64,000 nt of DNA from Colwellia sp. (lineage in GTDB: Bacteria; Pseudomonadota; Gammaproteobacteria; Enterobacterales; Alteromonadaceae), in contig JABSOW010000010.1 in the NCBI GenBank assembly GCA_013215465.1, positions 84,930-148,929 on the forward strand. The letters run 5' to 3'. The position numbers and the translations under genes are program-made. Under the pieces are notes generated by a model, which was not told the DNA's origin, did not search any database, and was given only the letters and a program-made list of their open reading frames with translations. This document shows, piece after piece, positions 18,375 through 28,200 of this stretch (position 1 is the first letter of the stretch; every line of letters starts with the position of its first letter).

Positions 18375-18398
18375 TGTTAAATTGCATCCAAAAGTGAT
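18375..18398. repeat. 24-base direct repeat, copy 1
   Basis: TGTTAAATTGCATCCAAAAG plus TGAT is identical to 20664-20687, with looser similarity (ATATTGATGCAA...ACATTTG) continuing downstream in both. It marks the break in the type III Res relic and may be a junction left by recombination or insertion. Confidence 0.8.
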
Positions 18399-18581
18399 TC
18401 ACTGGATAAAATATTGATGCAATTTTACATTTGTTAGTGCATTGGTACTGGGCTTAGCATTAGATGCGTTTAAAACCCTGTAATAACTTTTGTATTTGCC
18501 CAAGTATTGCTGGGAAAATTGCAAACCTGAATGACACAAGCCTTGTTCGACCAATTGCTGGTAAATTTGCTGTAGTTCCAT
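18399..18581 (-). CDS. Small conserved-type protein, DUF6626-like
   Basis: A 60-aa protein (MELQQIYQQLVEQGLCHSG..., then FSQQYLGKYKSYYRVLNASN). The pattern of an N-terminal helix, a Q/L-rich segment and an FS..YLG...SYY.VL motif resembles small proteins found beside restriction and mobile genes (DUF6626-type); this is a recollection, not a search. The start is well supported: AAGGAAGG sits 5 bases upstream. A helix-turn-helix role is plausible. Its 3' end adjoins the 24-base repeat. Confidence 0.6.
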   Translation of the reverse strand: MELQQIYQQLVEQGLCHSGLQFSQQYLGKYKSYYRVLNASNAKPSTNALTNVKLHQYFIQ

Positions 18582-18848
18582 TACACCTTCCTTGGGTTAA
18601 ATCATTTATGTTATTTATCATCGACACCTGACAATACCATTTAATTTTCGTATCTGTAATCTTACCTAAATACGTTCAACTAATTGGCTGATATTAATAA
18701 GTTAGCCTGACCTAGTTATTCTATTTTGCTATTAATTTGATGAAATTCGCTCTTGATATTCAATTTTGGTAACGGTGTGAAGAACTTTATATTCGATGGA
18801 TAGAGTATGTAGTTGATGAGGATGCATAATAAAGTATGGTAATAATAT

Positions 18849-19952
18849 CTACTCATAATCCTCATGAATCTTTTTCGCTAGTGAAGAAATAGTCCCATCG
18901 GTTTTAACTTGAAGAAAAGGCTTATCGCAAGTGTTAGTTAAAATAAAGTCAGGTACCTTAGAATGTATAGCCCCCTTCCCAACACCAAGAGACAATCTTC
19001 TATTCCATAATGAGCATAGGGACTTATATGATTGACCATCAACATTATTAGGCCATCCAACCTGTATATCTTGATGATTGACATCAATTCCGTTCATTAG
19101 ATCAATAATTATGTTAACTTCCTTAAGCGTTTCGTTGAGTGCATTTATATAGTGTTTGTTCGTATCAAAAATTAACTGAGAGAATCCTTCACGACCTAAA
19201 CCTTCTAACTTTTCATTGAACGCTTTTGTAAATATTCCTTTGGACTTAAAAAGTGATATTTTCTCTGAATAATAATCAACTAAAGCCGGTAAGTTATTAT
19301 ATTTGTCAGATAAAAATTGCATGTATGGAATAGACTCATTAGCCATATAACATTCGTAAATTCTTGTAACATCTGACCAGTCTGTTGAGTTTGATAAATA
19401 CTCATAAAGTTTATATGGTGGAATTAAATTTTTGTTTGCTTGATACTTAAAATTAGTTGTTTCCTCTAAAATATCAATAACTAATTTAGAGCAATAAGTT
19501 GACTCACTTTCAGTGAAAAAAAATGTTCTTGCTATTGAATATTTAATTCCATTTCTTTTAAATAATTCTCCAGAATAAAGAACACTTCTTATAGCGCTAT
19601 TTAAAGACTTTGAATCAAAATCTTTATTCAAGTTCACTCCTGAGTTAGTTTCAATAGCCGTGTTTCTTAGCACCTTATACTGAGAAGATTCTGCGACAAC
19701 GTTATAAAATAAATCAAGAAAAACGCCCTTATCTGGAATTGCATGAATAATACTGAACAATCCAGAAACCATAGCGACATGTGATATATTAGTTTGTGAG
19801 GACTTGAATTTTTTGGGTGATGTTAGTTTTTGGTAATACGATATTAACTTTGAATTCTTAGTTTCTCCCCATAGAAATACTATGTCACCAGGCATAGGGT
19901 TGAACCAAAGTGGACCATGTCGGTTATCGCTTGATCGTTGGCTAGAATGCAT
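18849..19952 (-). CDS. Permuted papain-like (YiiX/NlpC-P60 type) protein
   Basis: A 367-aa protein. The first 160 residues resemble circularly permuted papain-fold enzymes: NPMPGDIVFLWGE (18-30), the catalytic His in ISHVAMVSG (His58), an IHAIPDKGVFLD strand, and the nucleophile in TYCSKLVIDIL (Cys154). His before Cys is the permuted order of YiiX/LRAT-like amidases and acyltransferases. The last 200 residues are helical and unassigned. GGAGGA 5 bases before the ATG fixes the start. No signal peptide is seen, so action in the cytoplasm is likely. It stands alone among mobile relics; an effector or toxin-like role is inferred only from context. Confidence 0.65.
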   Translation of the reverse strand: MHSSQRSSDNRHGPLWFNPMPGDIVFLWGETKNSKLISYYQKLTSPKKFKSSQTNISHVAMVSGLFSIIHAIPDKGVFLDLFYNVVAESSQYKVLRNTAIETNSGVNLNKDFDSKSLNSAIRSVLYSGELFKRNGIKYSIARTFFFTESESTYCSKLVIDILEETTNFKYQANKNLIPPYKLYEYLSNSTDWSDVTRIYECYMANESIPYMQFLSDKYNNLPALVDYYSEKISLFKSKGIFTKAFNEKLEGLGREGFSQLIFDTNKHYINALNETLKEVNIIIDLMNGIDVNHQDIQVGWPNNVDGQSYKSLCSLWNRRLSLGVGKGAIHSKVPDFILTNTCDKPFLQVKTDGTISSLAKKIHEDYE

Positions 19953-20428
19953 AACTATCCTCCATGATTTTATTAATTTTATAATTTAATCTTATAGTCA
20001 AGATTAAAAAACATCATTTGTAAATGATACCTCAATAGTTTTTCTCTGTTCCTACATTTAACTATGATCTTCTAGTTTCTTTTATACAGAAAAACACGCT
20101 GTTTTATATAGTTTTTAAGGGAGTTATTTAGCAAGTTAACTAAATACAAAAGTGCTAAAAAATTAGCATCAAGTGAATAAAAAAGGAATTTTTATTCACT
20201 CACTATAATGGAAAATACGAACCAAGAAACAAATATTATCAGGCTGTAAGTCAAAACCAAATGGTTTGCAATTAGTGCAATGGTTGACTTCTTTCAGGCC
20301 GCGCCTGTAAGCTGGGCTTACGCTTTTACGGGTACTTTTGTTAAACCTATTAAGCAAAAATATAAAGTTTAAGGCCATTGCCGAGAATTTAATAATTGCC
20401 TGAATAGTCGTTGTGGTTTTTTAACTAG
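19953..20428. other. Gap without recognised gene
   Basis: About 475 bases, no gene I can support. A perfect 12-bp hairpin (AGTGAATAAAAA / TTTTTATTCACT, 5-base loop) lies at 20172-20200. The part from 20200 to 20400 may be decayed coding sequence related to the Rep-like relic that follows. Confidence 0.4.
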
Positions 20429-20686
20429 CGCAGAAAACATAAACATGATCCTACTGAACGTTTGCCAATGCTATCAGTGATAGAGGGTGACGGTAACTTT
20501 GTTCATTACCATTGTCATTTCCTGCTGGCGCTACCACCTGATATGAACAAGTTTATTTTTGCATCAAACGTACTAGCGGCATGGAAAGGCTTCAAAGGAA
20601 ACGCAATATTATCTAACGATTTACAGCCCATATATAACTTAAAGGGTTGGGTGGAATACATAATGTTAAATTGCATCCAAAAGTGA
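20429..20686 (+). pseudogene. Replication-protein-like relic
   Basis: Eighty-five codons without a proper start, reading RRKHKHDPTERLPMLSVIEG, then VHYHCHFLLALPP, AWKGF and GWVEYIML. The EGD...HYH.H.L...P and late GW..YI pattern recalls rolling-circle or phage Gp2-type replication proteins, whose HUH-like HxH lies in such a strand. A TAG lies directly upstream in frame, and the end runs into copy 2 of the 24-base repeat. It is a fragment. The family assignment is tentative. Confidence 0.45.
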
Positions 20687-20687
20687 T
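20664..20687. repeat. 24-base direct repeat, copy 2
   Basis: Identical to 18375-18398 and in the same orientation. Together the two copies flank a 2.27-kb block containing the small DUF6626-like gene, the permuted papain-like gene and the Rep-like relic. Confidence 0.8.
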
Positions 20688-20754
20688 CTACTTAGACCAA
20701 TTTATTACAGTGAATATTGATGCAAATGAACATTTGGCTTCAAAAGCAGCCAAC

Positions 20755-20776
20755 AAAAAGCCCCTCGCTGGGCTTT
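20755..20776 (-). terminator. Terminator for the ParB-like gene
   Basis: On the minus strand AAAGCCC, a 6-base loop and GGGCTTT are followed by further Ts (GGGCTTTTTG). It lies about 180 bases after the stop of the 173-aa gene. Confidence 0.6.
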
Positions 20777-20900
20777 GGATTCAAAGTGAGTATGCAATAC
20801 GCATGTTTTGCACACTGCTGATAATCACTTTTGCCACTTAGAACTAAATAATCGGTTGAAATCATCCTGTTTTATGTTCATTTTGGATACGAAAGCAGAC

Positions 20901-20950
20901 GATAACGCCACCAACAGGTTGCAGAGTCAGATTGCTTTGCCTCGTTAGGC
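20901..20950 (-). other. attC-like site C, shortened
   Basis: On the minus strand this 50-base stretch begins GCCTAAC 7 bases after the stop of the 173-aa gene and ends GTTGGTGGCGTTATC. An R''-type box (GCCTAAC), a short unpaired middle and an R'-type GGCGTTA are the layout of an integron attC site, here abbreviated. Confidence 0.4.
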
Positions 20951-20957
20951 GTCTTAA

Positions 20958-21479
20958 CTATTTGTAGCATCCTAACCAGATGGTATGATTACTATCTGGA
21001 TCAATAATTTTAGAATCAACAAACCCAGTTAAAGAACCAAGCCTAGTATGCCCTTCAACCAATCTTAATTCAGATTTTGATGAAATAATATGCCCGCATA
21101 TAAAAACAGGAGGCCTACACCAAGTCATATTTTCTTTCCAGTGGCTTACAATTTCATCACTATATCGGTAATTTTCTAATTCTTTCGACTTAACCCAGCT
21201 AGCTTTAGTTTTTACAGTATTGAAATAATGCAAACAATCACTGTTTATACTTGCCAAACATAACTTGTCAGCAGAAATAGAAACTTTCTCCCATGATAAG
21301 TTTGATATTTCAATGTTCCCATAATCGTTTTGATATGACTCCTCTTTACCATGATCTGAAAAAAATTGTTCAATAACATCTAATGGAGTGTGAGGTAACA
21401 TTGTTTGTAGAGAGGAACAGTCAATGATGCGATCTGAATCACTTACATATGGTAAATCTAGGAGTTCTTTAAACTTCAT
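20958..21479 (-). CDS. Hypothetical protein with ParB-like C-terminal motif
   Basis: A 173-aa protein of unknown function. The end reads PPVFICGHII...LRLVEGHTRLGSL, which resembles the ParB/sulfiredoxin-fold box (an R/H-rich LVEGHTRL loop) used for nucleotide or phosphoryl binding. The N-terminal 110 residues are unassigned. The ribosome-binding site is weak. An attC-like sequence directly follows its stop and another precedes its start, so it looks like a gene cassette. It lies downstream of the KAP gene on the same strand. Confidence 0.55.
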   Translation of the reverse strand: MKFKELLDLPYVSDSDRIIDCSSLQTMLPHTPLDVIEQFFSDHGKEESYQNDYGNIEISNLSWEKVSISADKLCLASINSDCLHYFNTVKTKASWVKSKELENYRYSDEIVSHWKENMTWCRPPVFICGHIISSKSELRLVEGHTRLGSLTGFVDSKIIDPDSNHTIWLGCYK

Positions 21480-21517
21480 AATTTGTAATTTATTAACTCA
21501 AAATGATACATGACAGA

Positions 21518-21618
21518 GCCTAACGCTTTGCTAAGCAGCAACAAAATAGTTGAATAAAATTAGCGAGGAAAGATCAAAAGCCAACTGTTTTTTTGTCCAT
21601 TTAAGCAACTTAGATTCG
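21518..21618 (-). other. attC-like site B after KAP gene
   Basis: On the minus strand, the 100 bases after the KAP stop contain TTAAATGGACAAAAAAACAG, TTGGCTTTTG, TCAACTATTTTGTTGCTGCT and end in AGCAAAGCGTTAGGC. The terminal GTTAGGC fits the R' box of integron attC sites, and AGTTG/CAACT pair in the middle. The sequence aligns over its length with site A. Confidence 0.55.
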
Positions 21619-23880
21619 TTACCACTCTTCTTCTATACCTTTTTCTCTTCGCTCTAAAGCATCATTGAAAGCCTCAATCGCCTCTTGGCCTTTTGAGTCA
21701 TATTCAGTTTTAGTGGCACTTATTATGTCTGAAATAGGTTCCACAGGAAGAAAATTTTCAATGTTTTCTAATTTAATACTACTCGTGATCTTAGTTATAC
21801 AAGATCCCATTGTTTGCGAAGAAGACTTACTAACAAAGCCTTTAAGTAAATTAACGCAACCTTCTGCACTTTCGGTTTGAGATTTTAGCCAATCAATAAC
21901 TTTAGCTTCGTCTCCCCAACGCTTCCACCTATACAAAAATGAGACCAAATGTTCATGAGTTATTAACTTGTCGGGAGTATTTTCTGCCATTGAGTCCAAT
22001 TTCGATACAAACTCAGCCTTGATTTGCTCGAACTCATGATCCAGCAAAACAATGTCCGTTTCATCTTTCTCTCTTCTGCTTTCATCTGTATGTAATATAT
22101 ATTCAACGATAGAAATTCCTTGTGAATCTTGAAAGCACTTTAATAGTAACTCGCCTCTTTTTTTACTATCTTCAATTCTTCGAAGGAACCAAACAACAAG
22201 TCTCATTGCATGGGTGTTAGAGCTGAACATGGTAAAACCCACTGCTTCATGGTCAATTTTATCACCTATATCAAGAAGAGCCTTAATATAGGTGTAAGCA
22301 TTTTCCATCGGAATATCGTCTGTAAATGATTCAAACTGAGATAGTGCGTTCTTTAGTATGTCACGTTCCATTAGTGACATTATAAATTCCGAAAACTTTG
22401 TTGAATCAGCTGTCAGTGATAGCATTTCTTTAAGATCTGAATTAGAAAGTTCACCTTTAGGGATTTTAAACTGGAAGTATTTATCAAAGTTTGAAGGGTG
22501 ACATATCCGCATATCACGTAACCAGCCTTTACTAAAACCACCATCATACTGCGGCCCTCCAAGAGTCCACTCAATTGTAGGAAATAGTTGCCTTACAATT
22601 CCCTCAACATTGTCTCTTTTACCCTCGCTAGCTTTATCTAGAATTCCGTTTACTAGAGCAGTAGCCGTTTCTTGTCTGTCTCCACCATTCTTTGTAAATA
22701 TATCTTTAGAACGCGCAATCTCGCCATAAATTTCAGGTTCAAATATTCTTAAACACTCTATTGCTATTAAGTCTACAGGATTAACTTCAAATGCTGATTT
22801 CCCCTTCAATAATGAAAAATGAAACGAGAGAGTTGATGTATAACGATAAACATTTCTCAAGGTATCAAAGTAAGCATATAGCGCTCCATGAAAAACATTA
22901 CCCCAGCGGTCTGTTTCAAACATTTCTACCACTGACTTATCTTGCTCGATTATCTGATCAAGCTTACTAAACAGCAAATCATGTATGCGTGTAACTTCAA
23001 TCTTCGGAATATCGAAAGGAACTTGAATGATTTTTTCTAAATAATCACGGCCAGATTGCTTACCGTCAGTTAACTTTTCTTCTACTAATTCACGCTGAAA
23101 AAGAAGTAAAAATACAACTTTAGGAAATTCAAGATTTGCCTTAATAAGTTGAAATACCATTCTTAATTGAGCTGATGTAAGGCGATCTAAGTCATCCATA
23201 ACCACAATGAGTGAGGAAGAGCGCTCTGATAATAATGAAGTTAACTCTTGTCTAATAGCACTTAAGCTTTGTTCTTTTTCTATAGCTGTAGCTTCAGCAT
23301 TCCCACTGAGCCTATTTAGTAGCCCTTTCCCCCATTTTAATGCCGCAGCCCAAGTTGCCAATACCCCCAAAATAACTGTACTAGTCGTTTGAACCCATGT
23401 TTCATCAGAAAAGTTCCCACCTATCCCAACTATTGTTGCTAAAATAAAAAGCGTGGGTAGAGCAGCCGAAAGCCCAGTGAGAATAGATTCCCCAGTATTT
23501 AAATAGCGCCCATATCTTTTAAGTGTTGCGGAAAGTTTTTTACCTGCTTTACTTTTATCAATTTGGCCTATCGATTTTGATATTTCCTGAAAAAATGACG
23601 CTGTTATTTTGTCTTGTGCTGCCCATTCCCAAGGTGAAAACTCTACAATATCAGGCTTATTTTCTTTCAAGTTATTCAACTTTGATATAGCCATATTTTT
23701 TATTGATGATTTTCCTGCGCCCCAATCTCCATGTAAAGCTACGACAAGACTGTCATTTCCATGCCAACTAGAAATAGCATCAGCTAAATCTTCAGAAAAT
23801 CCTGATCTGCCAAGCAGATCTTCTTCAATGTTTTGAATAGGCCTATCTGATGCAAATCCATGCAAATCTTTTGAGTTCAT
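21619..23880 (-). CDS. KAP-family P-loop NTPase with membrane segments
   Basis: A 753-aa KAP NTPase. Walker A is HGDWGAGKSS (50-59). The family-typical hydrophobic insert between Walker A and B shows two membrane segments (about 135-180: GLSAALPTLFILATIVGIGG and VILGVLATWAAALKW). Walker B is IVVMDDLDRL (about 225-234). KAP NTPases are membrane-tethered ATPases, several of them linked to phage exclusion and plasmid or phage-borne conflict. The C-terminal 400 residues are helical, probably the effector or sensor part. I start at the ATG at 23880: AGGA is 6 bases upstream, whereas an 18-codon extension has no support. The gene is monocistronic, flanked by attC-like sites A and B. Confidence 0.85.
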   Translation of the reverse strand: MNSKDLHGFASDRPIQNIEEDLLGRSGFSEDLADAISSWHGNDSLVVALHGDWGAGKSSIKNMAISKLNNLKENKPDIVEFSPWEWAAQDKITASFFQEISKSIGQIDKSKAGKKLSATLKRYGRYLNTGESILTGLSAALPTLFILATIVGIGGNFSDETWVQTTSTVILGVLATWAAALKWGKGLLNRLSGNAEATAIEKEQSLSAIRQELTSLLSERSSSLIVVMDDLDRLTSAQLRMVFQLIKANLEFPKVVFLLLFQRELVEEKLTDGKQSGRDYLEKIIQVPFDIPKIEVTRIHDLLFSKLDQIIEQDKSVVEMFETDRWGNVFHGALYAYFDTLRNVYRYTSTLSFHFSLLKGKSAFEVNPVDLIAIECLRIFEPEIYGEIARSKDIFTKNGGDRQETATALVNGILDKASEGKRDNVEGIVRQLFPTIEWTLGGPQYDGGFSKGWLRDMRICHPSNFDKYFQFKIPKGELSNSDLKEMLSLTADSTKFSEFIMSLMERDILKNALSQFESFTDDIPMENAYTYIKALLDIGDKIDHEAVGFTMFSSNTHAMRLVVWFLRRIEDSKKRGELLLKCFQDSQGISIVEYILHTDESRREKDETDIVLLDHEFEQIKAEFVSKLDSMAENTPDKLITHEHLVSFLYRWKRWGDEAKVIDWLKSQTESAEGCVNLLKGFVSKSSSQTMGSCITKITSSIKLENIENFLPVEPISDIISATKTEYDSKGQEAIEAFNDALERREKGIEEEW

Positions 23881-24128
23881 TCGGTATCCTAGAGAATCTA
23901 ACAGTTTATTATTATTTAAACCAATATATAGCAATTAAAATCAACAGGTTAATTATTATTACCCATTTCATGTAGACACTATGTAGTCTAAATAAACAAA
24001 TAAGATTTAACTTTTGATAGTATTATCTATTTTACATAAAAACGATTTCAATGACAGTAGCTGCCACATTATAGACATTAGCTATTACAGCTAATCGACC
24101 AAATTAGATTAGATTTTGTATCGATAAT

Positions 24129-24220
24129 CCTACACTAAGCTGTCAAAAATAGTTGACTATGATGGATAAGCGAAGCGGAACAAAGTCAACTGTTATTGTT
24201 CCGTTTAATTGTTGTTAGGC
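24129..24220 (-). other. attC-like site A after DUF4365 gene
   Basis: On the minus strand the DUF4365 stop codon lies inside GCCTAAC (24214-24220), a perfect R'' box. TTAAACGGAACAATAACAG, TTGACTTTGTTCCGCTTCGC and AGTCAACTATTTTTGACAGC follow; AGTTGACT/AGTCAACT pair as an inner stem. The far end (GTGTAGG) is a poor R' box, so the site is decayed. Strong alignment with site B supports the call. Confidence 0.55.
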
Positions 24221-25216
24221 ATTTTCTTGTCTAGAATTTAAGTATTCATTTTTTACTTGGTTTATTAGAGCAATACGATTTATTTCACTATGAGTAAATA
24301 CTACTTGTACAAAAGACTCTTGAGCGACATGTAAGTGCCCAGTTTCCTCAATCTTACCTTCGGATTTCAATTTCCACTCTAGCTCCTTGATAAGTTTAAC
24401 TAGAGTTTTCCCTCTCGAAGTCAAAGGAGCCATAAATGAAGGTTGCATTTGACGATCGTACCAATCAATCATGCAGTCTGAAAAATCTATGTCTGCAATA
24501 TTTTGATGAACGAGGAATTTTACATAATCAAAAAGAAAAATATGCTCAGAATCTCCAACACCCATTCCAAATTCAGAATCTTGATTAGCCAGAGTTTGTT
24601 CAGCAACTGTCGCAGCTACATCCATTCCAAAATATAATGAACGACATATATTTGTTAAACCAGAACAAAAAAGATTAAAGTATGAAACTGGAAATGACGC
24701 ATTACTACTTTCACTTTTTATCAAAAAGTCTAATATATCTTCTGGCGACATTAAGTGTTGCTCTGATACTGCAAAACCTTCAAAAAGAGTTCCTGAGTCT
24801 GTTGTTTGTAGAATATTGTCTTTGGGTATTTTTATCCCTTTAGGGGCGGATGCGCTCGCAGTGCGAATGGACTGGCGTGCATCAACCCAATAGCTTAAGT
24901 TTGTATCAGGATTATGAATAATTATCAGAACAGGTAAAGGATACCGTTCCCAATAAAATCTATGCTTTTCTTCAGGATAAAATACCCAGTCTCCCTCACT
25001 TTCTTTAAAAAAAGAGAGGCCTGACTTTATTTGAACAGCAATCATTTTCCCTGTCGCAAATCCTTCAGCACTCACAAATTCAATTTGTCCATCAATCCCT
25101 ACATCTGCAATAGGAGTTTCACGCCATATTTGTCCAAGTCTTGCAATTGCTTCGGCTACAGCATTTACACCAAACCTTTCTTGAGAATTTGTTGGATTAT
25201 ATTTTGGGAGACTCAT
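24215..25216 (-). CDS. DUF4365 nuclease-like protein
   Basis: A 333-aa protein whose first 150 residues match DUF4365, a domain with restriction-endonuclease-like core residues: ERFGVNAVAEA (helix with Glu13), VGIDGQIE (Asp42, Glu46) and IAVQIKSG (Gln62, Lys64), the PD-(D/E)XK arrangement. The following strand segment FYWERYPLPVLIIIHNPD is also typical. The C-terminal half is unassigned and helical. Its start lies 15 bases after the NACHT gene, so the two are co-transcribed. It is probably the DNA- or RNA-cleaving effector of that pair, which is an inference from context. Confidence 0.75.
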   Translation of the reverse strand: MSLPKYNPTNSQERFGVNAVAEAIARLGQIWRETPIADVGIDGQIEFVSAEGFATGKMIAVQIKSGLSFFKESEGDWVFYPEEKHRFYWERYPLPVLIIIHNPDTNLSYWVDARQSIRTASASAPKGIKIPKDNILQTTDSGTLFEGFAVSEQHLMSPEDILDFLIKSESSNASFPVSYFNLFCSGLTNICRSLYFGMDVAATVAEQTLANQDSEFGMGVGDSEHIFLFDYVKFLVHQNIADIDFSDCMIDWYDRQMQPSFMAPLTSRGKTLVKLIKELEWKLKSEGKIEETGHLHVAQESFVQVVFTHSEINRIALINQVKNEYLNSRQENA

Positions 25217-25231
25217 AACTTCCTTAAATGC

Positions 25232-28200
25232 TTAAATGCTTATAGGCCACGGGACACCACTTTCTAGGCAGGGGTGACGTGGTTCGTTTTCCGGTCGTCC
25301 ATGCTCATCCCTAAGTTCATCTATGGATGCTAAAACATGTCTAGCGGCTTCGTTCCTTTCTGGATCATTTACAGACATTTCTAAAAGTTTTTTTCTAATC
25401 TCAATAGCAGAAGATGGAACTATGCTAAACATATTGCTGCTCTCATCTATTGGCTCCCTACGTGTAACATAATCTTCTATCCCATAAGGCATAATCCCGC
25501 CGTTCCTTAACAACAGAAAAGAAGCTTGCATAATTTCCTCATCATCGTCTAATCGTTGGACAATCAAGCCAATGATTCGCGAAAGTTGGTGCGCTAAAAG
25601 TGTCTCAAGTTTATCTATGAAATCTCTTCTAAAGTCAGGGTTGGCTCTTATAATTTTTTCAATAATGTTAACAAAGGGATCATGAGACCATCTTGTGGGG
25701 TTAGCAAAGTGTTGAGCTTTATTAGGATCCCACAGAATTTCATAAAAGAATTCATGCGATTCTTCGGTTAATTGGTCATGCATCGCTTTGAGCCAATCGC
25801 CATTTTTTTCTAGCTCTGGGAAAGCTTCAGCAAGGGCTAGTAATGTTTTTTCTGCATCCTCTGATGGGCTATAGCGTAATCCATTCAATATCCTGTCAAA
25901 AGTACGTTCTTGCGGCATATGCTCTGGTAAATCTTTAATCAAATCCATAACCTGCATAGGATCATCAGAGAGTACAAGAAGCTCAAGCCATTCTCCTACC
26001 CTGTACCAGTCGTCTGTTTTTTTCCAGTGTTCCTCTTCCCACTTTTGGCGGATTGTTTCGCAACATGGCCTTATTATAGCAGCACTTATTTTCTCACCTT
26101 TTTGGATAAGCTTTATAAGGCAAGCGTATTTTCCAAGCCCTTCAAGACTAATGACTCTTTCGAGAATATTTACTCTGTTACCGTACTCTGTATCAGCAAT
26201 AGCAGCAGATAAATCAAAAATCATACCTCTTACTTTTTTGTCTTCTTGCTGAGGTAAAAGCTCTTCTATGCGATTTAAAACATTTTCTGCATATGGGTGA
26301 GGATCGGCCCTTTCTTGATTTTCCAGTTTTTTCATATTTTCAGAAACTTTTGAAAAATCTGAATTATTAGACCAATTTGTATCACGGCTTAGTAAACCAT
26401 TCTCGACAAACCAAGCATGCCTAATTATATATGCAGCTTCTTTGAAAAATTCAAAATCATTAAGGTAGGGAGTAACTTCTTCCACTACTTTCCTATGAGG
26501 CATAGCTTCAAAAGCTCTGCGGTATAAATTAGTGAAGCTCATGGACAAACCATTAGGACGCGGCCCATACATTCCATTCCTTTCCCACTCTTGCAGTAAG
26601 TTTTTCCTATAACTTAGGTCATATTGCAAAAGGTCATTGATAAGGCTTATATCATCTTCATTCCCAATCCGCCCGAGAACCATAGATATTTCTGATAATT
26701 CATGTCGGTGGCCAAATCCATTATCACTGTTCCTTAGAATATCAGTCCAATTTCTTAGAACACTCCTGAAGGAATCTGATAATTCATCTGGCAATTCCAA
26801 CCTGTGACTATCAGGCTGATCTCCTTGTCTATTTTCTGGCCAAGCCAGTATGCCTGACAATTGAGCTATATGGTTGACCTTTAAAAGAGTGGAGTTATTT
26901 TCGTTATTGCCTGTAAATAATGAACGACAGAAACCTTTAATCTGGACAAAAGCTATTTCCCATCTTGAACCATTTAATTGAATAAGAGCCTCAACGAAAC
27001 TCTGTTCATGTGTGTTTTTTAAGACACCTTCAAGATACCTTTTTCTCTCTATAAGTTTTTTAGGAACATTATTTCTAGGCAATGGATAAATTTCATTATA
27101 AATAACCAACAGCTTTTTAAGGATCAAGAAGATTTCTTCCTTCTGAAAAAGCCCACTTACTTGTAACCTATCTCGAAAAACACTGTTCTTATCAAGAAAA
27201 TACCTAACTAGCTTCTGCCTGTGCTCTTTATCTGCATAACTTGTGAATTCCTCAGCCTGACGGCTAAGCTGCCCCCTTTGAGTAGCACGATTAATCAGAA
27301 CATTTGCTGTTCGCGTTTTATCTATTTTTGAGACCTGTTCTATAAGTTCATAGAAACCCCATCCTGGGTTCATCTCTTCTTCTAAATGCTCAAGTATTTC
27401 AAACAGTTCATTCTTTATCTCTTCGACTCCTAATTTCCATAGTTTTAGATATATACTTAGGCGGTTAATATTTTTGGTCGTTGAATCAAGATCTTCTCGC
27501 ACAAAAACTATTGCTTGTGCTTTGGTTTGTTCGTTCATCTCCTCTGGAATTAACAGTTGGTGATAGTACCTACGAACTTCAGGGGAAGCATTCTCGATAA
27601 TGCGCTGTAGGTGTGTAGGAGAATTTCTAAAATAAGCTTCTTCAAGAACGCTTTTTTTTACTTTAGCCGAAGGATCTTCAATGGCAGCCTCTGTAGCAAT
27701 ATCTAAGCCCTCTATTCCGCCATAATGGGCGATTTGCGAAAGAATATCATCGCGTATACCTTCAGAGTATCCCTCTAGTTTTTTCTGCCACATATCTCCA
27801 AGGCAGTTAAATCGAAATGGCTTATAAACACTTAGTGCATGCAACCTATCTTGATGGTTTTCGTGTGTTATTAGAGGCCATAATTTATCGGCAAATTCTG
27901 GTCTACCCGAAGCAATCATGAATGTAAGAGAGCGATCAATTTTCTCTGGCTTATGCCACTTATTAACGTATTCGAGAACAGTATCTTTGACCTGAGACCA
28001 AACCGCTTTGTCTGACAGGGCTATTATTTCTGCTGATAGTAAGGGGTCAACCTCTAGAGCATTGATAACAACCATCGCAAGCTTGTCTTGTTGCCCTTCT
28101 TGTCCGGCAAGCCTTTCAATCGAAAAAAATAGGGCTTCTTCCCAACGAGGCATGTTTAAAACTTCTTCTCTAAGCTCTTTTAGGCTGTCCGCACTACCAC

